Positions 23,392 to 31,876 of a stretch of DNA of 47,502 nucleotides are shown here, in pieces. Under the pieces are notes generated by a model. It saw nothing but the letters and a program-made list of their open reading frames with translations. It searched no databases and was not told where the DNA came from. Numbering within the stretch: position 1 is the first letter of the stretch; every line of letters begins with the position of its first letter. The position numbers were made by a program, and so were the translations under genes. The stretch is from UBA7359 sp964523895 (lineage in GTDB: Bacteria; Pseudomonadota; Gammaproteobacteria; Eutrophobiales; Eutrophobiaceae): contig CAZGBJ010000019.1 of assembly GCA_964523895.1 (NCBI GenBank), forward strand, positions 1 through 47,502. The letters are read 5' to 3'.

Positions 23392-24300
23392 ATGAAAGAC
23401 CCGTATTTGCTACATATGTTTAACCCAACTAAAAACGTTAGCCCATTTGATGTCAATATGGCCTATGAAGCTGAGTTTGATGGTGTGATTCCTTATACCG
23501 AAGTTGCGTTGGATGACTTATATGCTTTAACTCAGGACACTATTTTTTCTCGTGGCAAGAAAGGCATTAAACGGACGGGTATCTTTATCGGTGGCAGAGA
23601 ATTTGGTTTAGCGATTGATATGTTGAATCGTGCCAAAATGGCCATGGTTCCGCCATTTGAAGTTTCTGTTTTTGCCGATCCGAGTGGTGCTATTACGACT
23701 GCTGCGGCATTAATGGCCTGTATTGAGGTGCAGTTGAAAAAGAAAACAGGCAATGGTTTCGATGGAAGACGTATTGATATTATTGGTGGTACGGGCCCAG
23801 TCGGTGTGTGTGCCGGCATATTAGCGGCTAATTGTGGTGCAGAAGTGTATTTAACCAGTCGACGAGGCACCAAGGTAGCCAGAGAATATGCCGCTGAATA
23901 TAACGCACGTTTTGGTGTTGAGATGTTAGGTGAAGATAGTGGTTCGGACGAAAAGATAATGGATTTTTTGCCTAAATGTGATGTTGTTATTGGCGCTGCT
24001 AAGGCAGGAATTCAGGTATTGTCACAAAGTCAATTAGCAGAAGCGACTAATCTTATTGTTGCAGCAGACGTTAATGCTGTTCCTCCCTTGGGAATTGAAG
24101 GTGTTGGAATACATGATATGGGCGTTGAACTTCCTGTTACACCAAAAAAAGCAGTGGGTATTGGTGCTTTGGCGGTGGGAGATATTAAATACAAGGTTCA
24201 TTTTAATTTGTTTGACATGATGAAAAATGCGGATAAACCACTTTATCTTGATCATGAAGCAGCCTTTGAGGTGGCGAGAGAGTTAGCAGCAGAACTCTAA
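23392..24300 (+). CDS. mtdB: NAD(P)-dependent methylene-H4MPT dehydrogenase MtdB
   Basis: A 302-residue cytoplasmic enzyme that oxidises methylene-H4MPT to methenyl-H4MPT. The N-terminus HMFNPTKNVSPFDVNMAYEA and the substrate region GIFIGGRE are typical of MtdA/MtdB. The Rossmann fold shows GGTGPVG near 125 and a phosphate-accepting TSRRGTK near 150. Only the H4MPT-specific MtdB is expected beside mch and mptG; a folate-linked MtdA-fold duplicate is not in the window. It follows mptG by 22 bases. B rather than A is judged from context, since the two are homologous. Confidence 0.88.
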   Translation: MKDPYLLHMFNPTKNVSPFDVNMAYEAEFDGVIPYTEVALDDLYALTQDTIFSRGKKGIKRTGIFIGGREFGLAIDMLNRAKMAMVPPFEVSVFADPSGAITTAAALMACIEVQLKKKTGNGFDGRRIDIIGGTGPVGVCAGILAANCGAEVYLTSRRGTKVAREYAAEYNARFGVEMLGEDSGSDEKIMDFLPKCDVVIGAAKAGIQVLSQSQLAEATNLIVAADVNAVPPLGIEGVGIHDMGVELPVTPKKAVGIGALAVGDIKYKVHFNLFDMMKNADKPLYLDHEAAFEVARELAAEL

Positions 24301-24368
24301 ATTGTTATTTCAAGCATTGTTGGTCAAAGAAATTCTATCATAGGACTAATTTTAATAAGTTTTGATTA

Positions 24369-25490
24369 ATGGCTAATATTCTCATTATTGCCCGTTCTGC
24401 AAGAGCATTAGCCGCTTCTGCTAAACGGGCAGATCATAATGTGCATGTCATGGATTATTTCACTGATGAGGACACAAAGTCTTTGTCCGATTCAGCACAA
24501 CAACTACAGTATTCTTGTGATGGTTTTTCTAAAGTACAGTTACTAGAACAATGTCGAGATGTGATTTCTCAGCAGCCAAATATCAATATTGTTATTGGCA
24601 CTGGCTTTGAAGCTAATCCAGAGCTAGTTGAAAGCCTGAATACACTAGCCCCTGTTCTTGCGAATAGTAAAACCACCGTAACTAATCTAAAAGATCCTGT
24701 GCTGTTTTGCGAGATGTTAGATAGAAATGGAATTAAGCATCCAGCAACATCAGTTTCGCGACTGAAAGAGTCAGAAAAATGCTTGTTGAAAAAAACAGCC
24801 GGCATTGGTGGCGGTCATGTGCAATGGTTAGAGCAAACATCCTCAGAAAGTAAATCGAATTATTATTATCAAGAATATATTTCAGGCATGGTAGCTAGCG
24901 TGGTGTTTCTTGCTAATGGGGTCGAAGCAAAAATCGTTGGTTTTAATCAGCAAATGCAAACGGCTCAATTTATTAATATGCCTTTTTTATATCAAGGGGC
25001 AATGACTGTTAATGCAACTAGTGCTCAACATGAACAGCTTATTGGAGACATTATTAATATAATCACTAAGGAAACCGGGCTAAAGGGCTTATGTGGGCTG
25101 GATTATATTATCGATGAAACGGACGATATCTATGTGCTTGAGCTTAACCCACGACCACCTTCTACATTTGAATTGCATGAAGCAGATGAATCATTGTTTG
25201 ATGCGCATTTGGCTTGTTTTGATGGAAAATTAATTGATTACAAGAGCAATCAAGCGCTGTCTCAAGGTGTTGTCATCTTTTATGCTAAAAAAGAGATTCA
25301 GGTGAGTGATAAAATAAATTGGCCAATATGGGTTAAAGATAGACCCTCCCCAGGGACAACTATTCCGGAACAATTCCCTGTATGTACGATTCATGCAGAA
25401 GAGAATTCAATAGACAAGCTTAAAGCCTTACTATTTAATCGACTGAAACAAATTGAATCGACAGTTGCAGCAATGCAAAATGCGGCATAA
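24369..25490 (+). CDS. ATP-grasp ligase of the H4MPT/MFR cluster (Orf5-type)
   Basis: A 373-residue ATP-grasp protein. The ATP-binding lysine loop LLKKTAGIGGGH lies near 142 and the metal site LELNPRPPSTFELHE near 257. It sits between mtdB and mch, the place of Orf5 in methylotroph archaeal-like gene clusters. ATP-grasp enzymes form amide or peptide bonds. Methanofuran of methylotrophs carries a long polyglutamate tail and H4MPT also carries acid side groups, so a role as amino-acid ligase is plausible. The substrate is unknown. Two more ATP-grasp genes are in the window (26505 and 29848). Confidence 0.8.
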   Translation: MANILIIARSARALAASAKRADHNVHVMDYFTDEDTKSLSDSAQQLQYSCDGFSKVQLLEQCRDVISQQPNINIVIGTGFEANPELVESLNTLAPVLANSKTTVTNLKDPVLFCEMLDRNGIKHPATSVSRLKESEKCLLKKTAGIGGGHVQWLEQTSSESKSNYYYQEYISGMVASVVFLANGVEAKIVGFNQQMQTAQFINMPFLYQGAMTVNATSAQHEQLIGDIINIITKETGLKGLCGLDYIIDETDDIYVLELNPRPPSTFELHEADESLFDAHLACFDGKLIDYKSNQALSQGVVIFYAKKEIQVSDKINWPIWVKDRPSPGTTIPEQFPVCTIHAEENSIDKLKALLFNRLKQIESTVAAMQNAA

Positions 25491-25526
25491 GTTATAATTA
25501 CTAACAACAATAGAGGAAAGCAAAGC

Positions 25527-26501
25527 GTGAATCAGCAGTCATCTCCAAGTATTAATAAACTAACAGCTCCTTTGGTTCAATATTTAGTGTCAAATTCCGC
25601 TTCATTACGATTAGACGTATCTGAGCTGGATAATGGTTGTTGTATTATCGATGCCGGTATTAATGTCTCCGGCGGACTCGAAGCTGGTCGTATTATTTCC
25701 GAAATATGCATGGGCGGTTTGGGTACGGTAAAGTTGCGTGCCTCAACAAATTTTCGTAATTGGTCATGGCATCTGGATGTGCATAGTACAAACCCGGTCT
25801 TATCTTGTTTAGGCAGCCAATATGCCGGTTGGAGTTTGAATCATGGCGAGGGTAAGGGAGCATTTAATGCTTTAGGTTCTGGACCTGCTCGCGCAATGGG
25901 TAGTAGTGAAGAGTTATATGATGAATTGGGTTATCGAGATTCAGGTGATAATGCTTATATGGTTATCGAAGCAGATAAAGTTCCTCCGCTAGAAATAGCA
26001 GATAAAATAGCTGAAAAATGTGAAATTCCTGCATCCGCTTTAACCATTATTCTAACACCGACGTCAAGTCTGGCCGGATCAGTACAAGTGGTTGGTCGTG
26101 TTCTGGAAACCGCCTTACATAAGGCTCATGCTTTGCACTTTCCCTTAGATAAAATTATTGATGGCGCCGGTAGTGCACCGATATGCCCACCATCAAAAGA
26201 TTTTCTAATTGCGATGAGTCGTACTAATGATTCGATATTATTTGCCGGGCAAATTCACTTGTTTGTCGAAGCCAGTGATGAAGATGCTGAAGAACTTGCT
26301 AATAATTTACCTAGTAGCGCCTCAAGTGATTATGGTCGACCTTTTGGTGAAATCTTCAAAAGTGTAGGTTACGATTTTTATAAAGTTGATCCACAGTTAT
26401 TTAGCCCTGCACGTGTTGCAATTAGTTCATTAACCACCGGTCATACCTTTCATGCTGGCAAAATTGATCTTGATTTGTTAGATAAGTCTTTTAATCAATA
26501 A
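25527..26501 (+). CDS. mch: Methenyl-H4MPT cyclohydrolase
   Basis: A 324-residue enzyme converting methenyl-H4MPT to N5-formyl-H4MPT. Recognised from SPSINKLTAPLVQ at the start, DAGINVSGGLEAGRIISEIC near 50, SCLGSQYAGWSL near 95, FNALGSGPARAM near 115 and GAGSAPICPPSKDF near 215, all family hallmarks. The start is GTG at 25527, preceded by AGAGGAAAG. It lies between two ATP-grasp genes and its product feeds FhcD of both Fhc sets. Confidence 0.95.
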   Translation: MNQQSSPSINKLTAPLVQYLVSNSASLRLDVSELDNGCCIIDAGINVSGGLEAGRIISEICMGGLGTVKLRASTNFRNWSWHLDVHSTNPVLSCLGSQYAGWSLNHGEGKGAFNALGSGPARAMGSSEELYDELGYRDSGDNAYMVIEADKVPPLEIADKIAEKCEIPASALTIILTPTSSLAGSVQVVGRVLETALHKAHALHFPLDKIIDGAGSAPICPPSKDFLIAMSRTNDSILFAGQIHLFVEASDEDAEELANNLPSSASSDYGRPFGEIFKSVGYDFYKVDPQLFSPARVAISSLTTGHTFHAGKIDLDLLDKSFNQ

Positions 26502-26504
26502 AAC

Positions 26505-27428
26505 GTGAGTGAAAGACAAAGAAAAGTTGCAATAATTACTGACGATCCGGGTTGGCATGGACGGCAGTTAACCGCATCGTTGAAAGATCATGGTCTGGAT
26601 AGCCAGTATTTATCATTAACAGATTGCGTTATTGAAATAAGTGGCGATGGCCAGGAACTGTCTTTTCCCGGTTTTGATTCACTGCCATTAGGTATTTTTG
26701 TCCGAGGTGTACCTGGCGGTAGTCTCGAACAAGTCATCTTTCGACTTGATATCTTACATGCACTTCATGATTTGGGCGTCACTGTCTATAACACGCCGCG
26801 GGCAATTGAACGCACTGTCGACAAGCCATTGACCAGTCTATTATTAAGTCGCTCCGGTTTACCAACACCAGCAACATGGATATGCGAATCAGCAGAACAT
26901 GCCAGCAACATACTGGAACAAGAATCTGCAAAAGGACATCAACTTGTGCTTAAGCCACTATTTGGGTCACAAGGAATAGGTGTCCACCTTGTCGATAAAC
27001 AGACGGGTTTGATACATGATGAAAAATTCGCCGGTATTTACTATTTACAACGGTTTATTGAACGTAAGAATAATGAGTTTACTGACATTCGTGTCTTGGT
27101 GGTGGATGGCGTAGCCAAATCAGCCATGTTAAGACGTGGCGAAGACTGGGTTACCAATCGAGCTCAAGGTGCAAATTGTGAAGCTATAAAGATGGATACG
27201 GAAATAGCAACATTGGCTGAATCAGCCTGTAAAGTACTGGATATTGATTATGCTGGCGTTGATCTTATGCAAGATAAGAAAGGTCAGTTTTACATTATCG
27301 AAGTCAATAGTATTCCCGCCTGGTACGGTCTTCAAAATGTAGTGAACTATAATATAGCCTCTTGTTTGATAGACTCATTCGTAAAGCATATTGCTGATAA
27401 TAACCAGCTTAAAGCTTGCTCTAATTAA
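26505..27428 (+). CDS. RimK-like ATP-grasp ligase (Orf7-type)
   Basis: A 307-residue RimK-family protein. The lysine loop LVLKPLFGSQGIG is near 150, DIRVLVVDG near 200, an Arg-rich segment MLRRGEDWVTNRAQG near 215 and the metal-binding IIEVNSIPAW near 268. RimK-type enzymes add glutamate to carboxyl ends. In methylotrophs this gene (Orf7) is regularly next to mch, and tail formation on H4MPT or MFR is a reasonable idea. It starts with GTG at 26505, only three bases after the mch stop and without a clear ribosome-binding site, so it is likely coupled to mch. The exact substrate is unknown. Confidence 0.82.
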   Translation: MSERQRKVAIITDDPGWHGRQLTASLKDHGLDSQYLSLTDCVIEISGDGQELSFPGFDSLPLGIFVRGVPGGSLEQVIFRLDILHALHDLGVTVYNTPRAIERTVDKPLTSLLLSRSGLPTPATWICESAEHASNILEQESAKGHQLVLKPLFGSQGIGVHLVDKQTGLIHDEKFAGIYYLQRFIERKNNEFTDIRVLVVDGVAKSAMLRRGEDWVTNRAQGANCEAIKMDTEIATLAESACKVLDIDYAGVDLMQDKKGQFYIIEVNSIPAWYGLQNVVNYNIASCLIDSFVKHIADNNQLKACSN

Positions 27429-27434
27429 TTTCGT

Positions 27435-28283
27435 ATGGATAGAAGCGCATTAGAAGCGGCTGTCATGGCCAGCTTCATAGCTGAAATTGAAGCCTATAAA
27501 CCGGGCAATGTCAGTATCTATGCTGATGGTCATGATATGACTGTGAAAGACTTTATCGTGAGTGCAGAGGTTTCAGTTCCCATACTCTGTCGGTCGCAAA
27601 CAAATTTAGGGCAACGTGTACTGGAAAGTGTTAAAGCAACACGCAATGCTGTTGGCTGTAATACAAATTTGGGTATGCTGTTATTGTTTGCGCCGATTAT
27701 AATGGCTGCTGAAGCTGATTTTAATGATATTAATAGTTTACGTCATGAGCTAGAAATTACTTTAGATTCATTGACGCAAAGCGACGCAGATCAAGTCTAT
27801 GAAGCAATTCGACTTGCAAATCCTGGAGGATTAGGCAGCACAGAGAGCCAGGATGTTAATAAAAAGCCTGATTGTTGTTTGATAGAGGCGATGGAATTAG
27901 CCAGTCATAGGGATTCTGTCGCATTGCAATATACCAATAACTTTAGCGAGATATTCGAAACCGGATTTGTGACCATTAAAAGCTTTGACAAATCCTGGAA
28001 TAGTGTAAAATGGTCGGCCGTTTCGTGCTATATGGTGTTTTTATCATCGATTATTGACTCCCATATCGAACGTAAATACGGGCAGCAAATAGCTGAAAAA
28101 ATAAAAATAAAAAGCGGGATTATAGCGGACAGGTTTCTTAAGGTCGCAGATCCAGAAAAGGAAATAACTCTAATAGAAGAGTTTGATAAAGAACTTAAAG
28201 CTAAAAACTATAATCCAGGAACTTGTGCTGACTTAACCGCAGCCAGTTTATTGGTCTATAAATTGATCGAAAAAAAGAATTAA
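27435..28283 (+). CDS. CitG/MdcB-like triphosphoribosyl-dephospho-CoA synthase family protein
   Basis: A 282-residue protein with family marks: EAYKPGNVSIYADGHDM near 20, GCNTNLGMLLLFAPI near 75, and ANPGGLG near 133. Family members such as CitG use ATP to attach a triphosphoribosyl group to dephospho-CoA. No citrate or malonate lyase genes are nearby. Instead it sits between an Orf7-type ligase and fae in a cofactor operon, six bases after the previous stop. I infer a ribosyl or nucleotidyl transfer in C1-cofactor synthesis, but the reaction is not known to me. Confidence 0.78.
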   Translation: MDRSALEAAVMASFIAEIEAYKPGNVSIYADGHDMTVKDFIVSAEVSVPILCRSQTNLGQRVLESVKATRNAVGCNTNLGMLLLFAPIIMAAEADFNDINSLRHELEITLDSLTQSDADQVYEAIRLANPGGLGSTESQDVNKKPDCCLIEAMELASHRDSVALQYTNNFSEIFETGFVTIKSFDKSWNSVKWSAVSCYMVFLSSIIDSHIERKYGQQIAEKIKIKSGIIADRFLKVADPEKEITLIEEFDKELKAKNYNPGTCADLTAASLLVYKLIEKKN

Positions 28284-28335
28284 TAACAAATTACGGACGT
28301 AAAGAACTTGTTCTTTTTGTCAGTTATAACTGGGT

Positions 28336-28354
28336 AGGGGTAATGCCCCTTTTT
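28336..28354 (+). terminator. Short hairpin with T tail ahead of fae
   Basis: AGGGG-TAATG-CCCCT followed by TTTT. The stem is only five pairs, so termination would be partial. AAAGAAC-TT-GTTCTTT at 28301-28316 is a second small inverted repeat just upstream. Together they may separate fae expression from the upstream biosynthetic genes. Confidence 0.5.
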
Positions 28355-28434
28355 ACTTTTAAATAAACGATAGGAATACAGCGATGTCAATATTAGGAAA
28401 CCTCTGTAGCTTTCTATTTGGTGGAGATAAGAAA

Positions 28435-28944
28435 ATGGCAGTGATTGATAGAACATTAGTTGGTGAAGCATTAGTGGGCGATGGTAATGAAGTTGCTCAT
28501 ATCGATTTAATGGTGGGTCCTCGTGGTAGTGCTGCTGAATCAGCATTTGCTACTGCATTGACCAATAACAAAGACGGTTTCAGCACTTTATTAGCGGTTG
28601 TTGCTCCAAACCTACTTTGCAAACCTGCAACCATTCTTTTCAACAAAGTAACCATTAAAGGTGCTAAGCAAGCGGTACAAATGTTTGGCCCTGCGCAACG
28701 TGCTGTTGCTATGGCGGTTATGGATTGTGTTGAAGATGGAACCATTCCTGCTGATGAAGCGGATGATATCTTCATTTCTGTAGGTGTTTTCATTCACTGG
28801 TTGGCTGATGATGATGCCAAAATCCAGGAATATAACTACGAAGCAACCAAGCTTTCACTCAAACGTGCTGTTGCTCGTGAGCCAAAAGCTGCAGAAGTAG
28901 TAAGCAAGAAAGGTTCAGCTGAACATCCATTCGCAGCTAACTAA
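28435..28944 (+). CDS. fae: Formaldehyde-activating enzyme
   Basis: A 169-residue enzyme that condenses formaldehyde with H4MPT to methylene-H4MPT. The core GEALVGDGNEVAHIDL with the catalytic His, GPRGSAAESAF, APNLLCKPATILFNKV, FGPAQRAVAMAVMD and the end AEHPFAAN are unmistakable. The ATG at 28435 is preceded by GGTGGAG at the right distance and gives the usual family length. An ATG 17 codons upstream (28384) is in frame and would add an atypical Cys-containing extension. It lies at the end of the cofactor operon with its own strong terminator. Codon use is regular, as expected for an abundant protein. Confidence 0.97.
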   Translation: MAVIDRTLVGEALVGDGNEVAHIDLMVGPRGSAAESAFATALTNNKDGFSTLLAVVAPNLLCKPATILFNKVTIKGAKQAVQMFGPAQRAVAMAVMDCVEDGTIPADEADDIFISVGVFIHWLADDDAKIQEYNYEATKLSLKRAVAREPKAAEVVSKKGSAEHPFAAN

Positions 28945-28997
28945 TTATTTCTGAAAAGAAATAAGAAGTTTGCTGAATTAGATTTCAGCGCAAACAC

Positions 28998-29023
28998 AAG
29001 CCCCGATTTATCGGGGCTTTTTT
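28998..29023 (+). terminator. Rho-independent terminator of fae
   Basis: AGCCCCGA-TTTA-TCGGGGCT, an eight-pair stem with a four-base loop, followed by a T run. It lies 55 bases after the fae stop. Confidence 0.95.
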
Positions 29024-29122
29024 ATGTACAGGATGTACTGGTCGAAAATTGCTCCTGCATTTTCGACACTTCCGCCATCCATGGCGGTCGTATGCTGCGG
29101 GCGCAGGAAGCACAGGAGCGGT
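29024..29122. repeat. Hairpin repeat after fae, second copy of the post-xoxF repeat
   Basis: Begins exactly at the end of the terminator T run, as at xoxF. It shares GTACAGGATGTACTGGTCG, then an AAAATTGC segment, and after that the TCCTGCATTTTCGACAC block with CCGCCATCCATGGCGG. Compared with 2806-2940 it lacks about 50 bases in the middle, including the GACTTC...GAAGTC hairpin. It occupies the space between convergent fae and the HisA-like gene. Confidence 0.85.
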
Positions 29123-29134
29123 GATGTTTATCCT

Positions 29135-29839
29135 TTATCCATCTAAGAACTGTTCTAAATCTTCCTTGGTGATTGCACCTGTATGTAGTGCTGTAGCAAG
29201 CAATACACCTTTAACACCCATTGAGTTTAGTTGCATGAGATCATCACTATTTCGCACGCCTCCCGCTGCATAAATCTCGTTGTTTCCAGCAAGCTTTAAA
29301 ATATTATGCAGACATTGCGTATCTATGCCTTTGTTTGAGCCAACTCGAGAAAGCATCATGATAATGAGTTGTTTTGTCCATATTGCGGCTTCTTCTAATA
29401 GATAGCTGTTTTCAATTAATTTATTCTTAATAAAATCCAGAGATAATATAAGGTCAGGATTGTTTTTGATTAAAGCAATGAGTTCGTCTTTAGCTAATTT
29501 ATTTTCTGAACCTAATATAAGTTTTATATTGCTAGATGAATAATTGCTTAATCTGTTATGTATAGATTCAATTCCTGCATCGACCCAGAATTCGCATTGC
29601 TTATAATGTGAGGCTATTTCTGAAATCAAACTATTCTGCCCAGTCATCCCTTGAATAGCATCAAGATCGGCAATATAAATTGTTTTGAAAGGGTATAATT
29701 CCAAAAAAGAAGAAAGTACAGGCTCGGGTTCTGCGCTTGTTGATATTACAGACGTGATCGGTTGATATGATGCACGCTGTCCTTGTTTTGCATGAACAAC
29801 CATGCCGCGACTTAAATCAATTACAGGAATAATTAGCAT
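29135..29839 (-). CDS. HisA/HisF-like TIM-barrel protein of the C1-cofactor cluster
   Basis: A 234-residue barrel protein. IPVIDLSRGMVVHAKQG at the start and YIADLDAIQG near 50 follow the HisA phosphate-barrel pattern. A third motif, IYAAGGVRNSDDLMQL near 190, is the phosphate-binding turn. It is too diverged and in the wrong context for histidine synthesis. HisA-like genes occur in methylotroph clusters with H4MPT/MFR biosynthesis genes. In archaea MFR synthesis uses MfnB, another small barrel enzyme; this protein might fill a similar position, but I cannot show that. Its ATG is only eight bases from the divergent ATP-grasp ATG, and no ribosome-binding site is visible. Confidence 0.78.
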   Translation of the reverse strand: MLIIPVIDLSRGMVVHAKQGQRASYQPITSVISTSAEPEPVLSSFLELYPFKTIYIADLDAIQGMTGQNSLISEIASHYKQCEFWVDAGIESIHNRLSNYSSSNIKLILGSENKLAKDELIALIKNNPDLILSLDFIKNKLIENSYLLEEAAIWTKQLIIMMLSRVGSNKGIDTQCLHNILKLAGNNEIYAAGGVRNSDDLMQLNSMGVKGVLLATALHTGAITKEDLEQFLDG

Positions 29840-29847
29840 CTTATTTT

Positions 29848-30828
29848 ATGCGTCATTTTTTATTTGAGTTTATCACAGGAGGAGGACTCTCCGGCCAGAG
29901 CTTATCAGAAACATTGATAAAGGAAGGTGAAATCATGGTGCAAACATTAATTAACGAATTAAGTGAACTGGATGGTTCGAATATATCATTAACTAGAGAC
30001 AGTAGAGTTAGCTTGTTTGAAAATAACACGAGGCAATATGTCGTTGAAGATACAATAGACGAGAAACTGGCAGAGCTTATTAATGACTCTGATGTGTCGT
30101 GGTTGATTGCACCTGAAACAAATTATTGTTTAATAAAATATGCAGAATTATTCATTAAACATGGAAATATATTTATTGGCTCCATTCCTGATGCCATAAA
30201 AACGGCAAGCAGTAAATATTTAACTAATAAAATACTGTCTGAAGCAGGTGTTAATGTTGTTGATACAAAATTAATTAGTGAAAAATATCCTGATAGTAAA
30301 ACAGGCTGGGTAGTGAAACCTGATGATGGCGTAGGTGGTGAAGGGATACGTTTAATTAATAATGAAAATAGTTTATCTGAATTGATAGAAGCAGAGGGGA
30401 CTAAAAATTTAATAGTGCAGCCCTATTTGGAAGGAAAGCACTTGAGTATGTCTTTGCTGGTTTTTAATGGGGAGGTTCAATTGCTCGCATGTAATGAGCA
30501 GTATGTTGAAATTAAGAATGGTTCAATTAAGTTGAAGGCGATAGGTGTTAATGAATGTTTGTCGTTCAAAGATGTTATGTTGGAACTAGCCAGAAAAATT
30601 GTTTCTGTAATATCGGGCTTTGCCGGATATATTGGTGTTGATTTAATAGAGGTAGAAAAGCAATTGTATGTACTTGAAATCAACCCAAGGTTTACAACAG
30701 CATATGCTGGCATTTCAAAATCGATAAATTGCAATGTGACGGCTAAAATATTAGATACATTCTTAAATAAAAAAATGCCCAATATTGAATTAGAATCGGC
30801 TAAGCCGGTGAAAATAAAAGTATACTAA
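29848..30828 (+). CDS. ATP-grasp ligase, MfnD-like (Orf17-type)
   Basis: A 326-residue ATP-grasp protein. The N-terminus FEFITGGGLSG resembles the archaeal tyramine-glutamate ligase MfnD. The lysine loop is WVVKPDDGVGGEGIRLI near 153 and the metal-binding VLEINPRFTTAYAGIS near 280. MfnD adds the first gamma-glutamate to tyramine in MFR synthesis. Of the three ATP-grasp genes here this is the best candidate, and it lies directly before mfnF. The start codon stands eight bases from the start codon of the divergent HisA-like gene. MfnD-like function is inference from the N-terminus and context. Confidence 0.8.
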   Translation: MRHFLFEFITGGGLSGQSLSETLIKEGEIMVQTLINELSELDGSNISLTRDSRVSLFENNTRQYVVEDTIDEKLAELINDSDVSWLIAPETNYCLIKYAELFIKHGNIFIGSIPDAIKTASSKYLTNKILSEAGVNVVDTKLISEKYPDSKTGWVVKPDDGVGGEGIRLINNENSLSELIEAEGTKNLIVQPYLEGKHLSMSLLVFNGEVQLLACNEQYVEIKNGSIKLKAIGVNECLSFKDVMLELARKIVSVISGFAGYIGVDLIEVEKQLYVLEINPRFTTAYAGISKSINCNVTAKILDTFLNKKMPNIELESAKPVKIKVY

Positions 30829-30832
30829 GAAC

Positions 30833-31876
30833 ATGAGTCATTCTAATTTTATAGGTTGGGATATTGGTGGGGCACATCTTAAAGTCGCCAGTGTTAATGT
30901 GGCGGGGAGAATAGAATTTGTTGAGCAATTTGCTTCGCCACTTTGGCAGGGACTGGAGCAACTTGAAGAACTATTTCCGAAAACTATAGGACAATTACCT
31001 CAAGGTTCGCATTCTCACGCATTTACAATCACAGCAGAACTGGTTGATATTTTTAAAGATAGAGAAGAAGGAATGAACACGCTCATTGACGTCTGTGAAA
31101 AAAATCTGGGTGATAATATTAATTTATATGCAACAGATGAAGGAATATTAAGACTAGAGAAAGCAAGAGAGAATATAAATCGGGTTGCTTCAGCTAATTG
31201 GCATGCAAGTGCTGCATATACAGCATCGTTGATTGATTCAGGATTGTTTATAGATGTCGGTAGTACAACAACAGATATTATTCCTTTTTCTGATAACAAT
31301 CTTAATAACCGCGGTTTTGATGATCAAACTCGGCTACGTTTTGATGAATTAGTTTATACCGGCGTTATTAGAACGTCGTTAATGTCATTGACAAACAAAG
31401 TACCATTTGATGGTGAATGGCAGAATATTGCGGCAGAAAATTTTGCGACAACTGCTGATGTATATCGAATATTAACCAGCCTTAAGGAAAGTGATGATTT
31501 GATGGAAACGGCAGATGGAAGTAGTAAAGATATTGCTGGAAGCATTAGACGACTTGCCAGAATGATAGGGACAGATTCTATTAATTCAATTGAAGCACAG
31601 CGTTGGTATAAGTTGGCAGAATATTTTGAGGAAACACAATTACAATTGATAACGAATGCCGTGTTAAGAGTATTATCAAAATCACCTGATAGTGATGGCA
31701 AGATCGTTGCTGCTGGAGCCGGACGATTTTTAATAAAGAAAATCGCGCAAAGAATAAATATTCCGTACATGGAATTTAGTGATTTATGTGAAACTGAAAC
31801 CGACTTGCAACACAAATGCAATGTTTGTGCGCCTGCTGTTGCAATAGCTCAATTAAATCGCCAACTTTCTTTATAA
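30833..31876 (+). CDS. mfnF: MfnF-like methanofuran synthesis protein (hydantoinase/ASKHA fold)
   Basis: A 347-residue protein of the family annotated as H4MPT-linked C1 transfer pathway protein. The N-terminal IGWDIGGAHLKVASV and FIDVGSTTTDIIPF near 140 are ASKHA-type phosphate loops. A late cluster of cysteines (DLCETETDLQHKCNVC) closes the protein. The archaeal homologue MfnF couples the aminomethylfuran diphosphate to gamma-glutamyltyramine. It starts four bases after the previous gene and its TAA overlaps the pabB ATG (TAATG). Confidence 0.85.
   Translation: MSHSNFIGWDIGGAHLKVASVNVAGRIEFVEQFASPLWQGLEQLEELFPKTIGQLPQGSHSHAFTITAELVDIFKDREEGMNTLIDVCEKNLGDNINLYATDEGILRLEKARENINRVASANWHASAAYTASLIDSGLFIDVGSTTTDIIPFSDNNLNNRGFDDQTRLRFDELVYTGVIRTSLMSLTNKVPFDGEWQNIAAENFATTADVYRILTSLKESDDLMETADGSSKDIAGSIRRLARMIGTDSINSIEAQRWYKLAEYFEETQLQLITNAVLRVLSKSPDSDGKIVAAGAGRFLIKKIAQRINIPYMEFSDLCETETDLQHKCNVCAPAVAIAQLNRQLSL

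Noticed and set aside
22230..24362. Shared 15-mer AATTTTAATAAGTTT at 22230-22244 and 24348-24362
   Set aside because: Pure AT-rich sequence in an AT-rich genome, at different distances from the next genes; probably chance.
28384..28434. Seventeen-residue N-terminal extension of Fae
   Set aside because: The ATG at 28435 has a good GGTGGAG site and gives the usual Fae start and length; the extension is unlike the family.
31816..31875. Upstream start for PabB inside mfnF
   Set aside because: The frame overlaps the cysteine-rich end of mfnF. The ATG at 31876 in a TAATG overlap is the natural start.
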